64,000 nt of DNA from Thermohalobaculum sp039180675 (GTDB lineage Bacteria > Pseudomonadota > Alphaproteobacteria > Rhodobacterales > Rhodobacteraceae). The notes under the pieces were generated by a model, which ran no database searches, was not told the origin of the DNA, and worked only from the letters and a program-made list of their open reading frames with translations. Both the position numbers and the translations under genes were made by a program. Position 1 is the first letter of the stretch. Every line of letters begins with the position of its first letter. The DNA is taken from the NCBI GenBank assembly GCA_039180675.1, contig JBCDDC010000007.1:62001-126000 (forward strand). Reading direction: 5' to 3'. This document shows positions 62,794 to 64,000 of this stretch, one piece after another.

Positions 62794-63924
62794 TCAGAGG
62801 CCCATGGCATCGCGAATCTGCCGGTTGACCAGTCGCACATCGTACTTCTCTACAGCGCGCTCTCTGGCAGCCCGTCCCATGCGCCCGACAAGCTTGGGAT
62901 CAGTGACGAACCGCATCATGGTAGAGGCCAATGGGTCGCTTTTCCTAACCGGCACCAGGTATCCGCTTTCCCCGTTGACGATGGTTTCTCGGCAGCCGGG
63001 TGCGTCGGTGGTGATCACCGGCCGGCCTGTGGCCATGGCTTCGAGAACGGTGCGCGGCGTACCTTCGCGGTAGCTCGGCAGGACATAGACATGCGCCTCG
63101 GCAAGACTTGGGCGCACGTCTGCGACTTCGCCGTGCCAGATCAGAATTCCGTCTTTCTGCCAGCCTTCGATTTCGCCGAGCGGTATGGCGTCGGGATTTG
63201 AGTCCTCTCCGCCAACGAGATGAAATTCAGCCTTTGGATGGCTGCTCCGGACAATCCGTGCCGCCGCCGCGTACTCCCGCACGCCTTTGTCCCCCAAAAG
63301 GCGGGCGATCATCAGGAAACGGATTGGTAGAGCTGGAAGCGCTTGTTCTTCAAATCTGTTCAGATCGACCCCTGAACCGTTGATGAGCGTTACCGGCACC
63401 GTCTCGCCGATCAGCCCCATGCGCTCGAACAGTTCCCTATCGTCGGGATTCTGAAAGAAGACACCGCTCGCCCGCGCAAGGGCCAGCCGGTAGAGGGCCC
63501 GGGCCAAAAGCTGTGTCCTGCCTCTTTTCCCGTTGCTCTCACCTATGAACGCATAACCAAGCCCGGTGATCATCGCGAAACGACGTTCTACACCGGCAAG
63601 CCAGCCCGCAATCATCCCATAGACAACGGGCTTGATCGTGTAGGCCAGTACGAGATCTGGTTTGATCTTCCGCATCAGCTGAAAGAGGCGCCAGAGGCTT
63701 CTCAGATCCGCCAACGGGCTCGTGCCTGTTCTGCTCAGCGGGATCTCATGCATGACGGCCCCGAATGCCCTCAACTGTTTCGCCAACGCTGCGTTCGCAG
63801 TTAAACCCGGGGCGCAGACATGCACCTCATGACCGGCCGCGGTGAGTTCTTCGATCAGCGGGCCGCGGAAGTTAATCAGCGAGTCGGCAAAGCTGGCGAG
63901 CAGCAGAACCCGTTGGGAGGTCAT
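62794..63924 (-). CDS. Glycosyltransferase family 4 (polysaccharide biosynthesis)
   Basis: 376 residues with both Rossmann-like domains. The N-terminus VLLLASFADSLINFRGPLIE (GT4 first strand with SLINFRG), MITGLGYAFIGES in the middle, and GSGVDLNRFEE, FLMIARLLGDKGVREYAAAA and SYREGTPRTVLEAMATGRPV with the conserved EX7E motif. This resembles PglA/WbpX-type transferases that build lipid-linked surface glycans at the inner membrane. Its start overlaps the stop of the upstream UDP-sugar dehydrogenase gene (ATGA), so it belongs to a glycan operon beyond the window. Confidence 0.92.
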   Translation of the reverse strand: MTSQRVLLLASFADSLINFRGPLIEELTAAGHEVHVCAPGLTANAALAKQLRAFGAVMHEIPLSRTGTSPLADLRSLWRLFQLMRKIKPDLVLAYTIKPVVYGMIAGWLAGVERRFAMITGLGYAFIGESNGKRGRTQLLARALYRLALARASGVFFQNPDDRELFERMGLIGETVPVTLINGSGVDLNRFEEQALPALPIRFLMIARLLGDKGVREYAAAARIVRSSHPKAEFHLVGGEDSNPDAIPLGEIEGWQKDGILIWHGEVADVRPSLAEAHVYVLPSYREGTPRTVLEAMATGRPVITTDAPGCRETIVNGESGYLVPVRKSDPLASTMMRFVTDPKLVGRMGRAARERAVEKYDVRLVNRQIRDAMGL

Positions 63925-64000
63925 AGCCTCAGATCGCTCTCGTCAGGCGCCAGGACGTATTTGAGATCATAGAGGATATGTTCGGGTTTGCCGAAGGATC
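63921..64000 (-). CDS. UDP-sugar (UDP-GlcNAc/GalNAc-type) 6-dehydrogenase, C-terminal end only
   Basis: The last 25 complete codons on the minus strand read FGKPEHILYDLKYVLAPDES followed by DLRL and stop. YDLKYVLxxxxSDLRL is the usual end of WbpA/TviB-type nucleotide-sugar dehydrogenases, which make UDP-uronic acids for surface polysaccharide. The stop overlaps the glycosyltransferase start. Assignment rests on this short tail. Confidence 0.65.
   Translation of the reverse strand, partial: SFGKPEHILYDLKYVLAPDESDLRL

Noticed and set aside
1..64000. CRISPR array, rRNA operon or prophage
   Set aside because: No regularly spaced short repeats, no rRNA-like sequence and no phage structural genes were seen.

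Overview
The window looks like chromosomal DNA of a marine Rhodobacteraceae (Roseobacter-type) alphaproteobacterium. The DNA is GC-rich. It carries the glyQ-DUF6446 gene pair, a pyrrolysine-free MttB-family methyltransferase, an FAD/GcvT-type demethylating oxidoreductase, a HisD/HpsN-like dehydrogenase and a lactonase-type amidohydrolase, all of which are typical of that group. Species cannot be named from sequence alone.

Layout. 1-3.9 kb: partial gltS, a DUF6446 gene, glyQ, and a solitary iron ABC permease. 3.9-14.9 kb: an accessory region directly 3' of a tRNA-Thr(UGU) gene. It holds a type I secretion adaptor and ABC transporter, their probable 1420-residue RTX substrate with four ~180-residue repeats, an OxyR-like LysR regulator, an eroded IS3-family element with a small palindrome inserted in it, and the last ~45 codons of a formate/nitrite-type transporter. 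14.9-24 kb: a DUF3179 protein, a lipoprotein, two Opp/Dpp-type permeases, an acyl-CoA dehydrogenase, a persulfide-dioxygenase-like hydrolase and a 41-residue lipoprotein. 24-32 kb: a probable methylated-amine or osmolyte catabolic block (class II aldolase, PycTM-like membrane protein, MttB-family protein, LysR, FAD/GcvT oxidoreductase, HisD-like dehydrogenase). 32-38.5 kb: signalling genes (a REC-PP2C phosphatase divergent from a hybrid kinase, and an OmpR-type two-component pair) around an amidohydrolase.

38.7-51.4 kb is the most unusual part. A 1771-residue DUF4347 protein with an N-terminal LEPR-xLL-like motif is followed by a compact gene string: TolC-like lipoprotein, small periplasmic adaptor, GAF-like/HlyD fusion, PqqD-like/M50 protease/HlyD fusion, and a lytic transglycosylase. 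No ATPase is present. It reads as an envelope-spanning export or processing assembly whose likely client is the giant protein.

51.7-57.4 kb is an iron-uptake block (TonB-dependent receptor, glycosyltransferase, siderophore-interacting reductase, flavodoxin) ending at a DoxX gene broken by an early stop codon. 57.4-62.6 kb holds an aldehyde dehydrogenase/DUF779 cluster and a second aldehyde dehydrogenase. The right edge enters a polysaccharide locus (glycosyltransferase and the end of a UDP-sugar dehydrogenase).

Two near-identical nested hairpins lie just 3' of two unrelated genes (acyl-CoA dehydrogenase and the MttB-family gene) in the same orientation relative to each gene. Their differences preserve base pairing. 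They look like copies of a dispersed structured 3'-end element.
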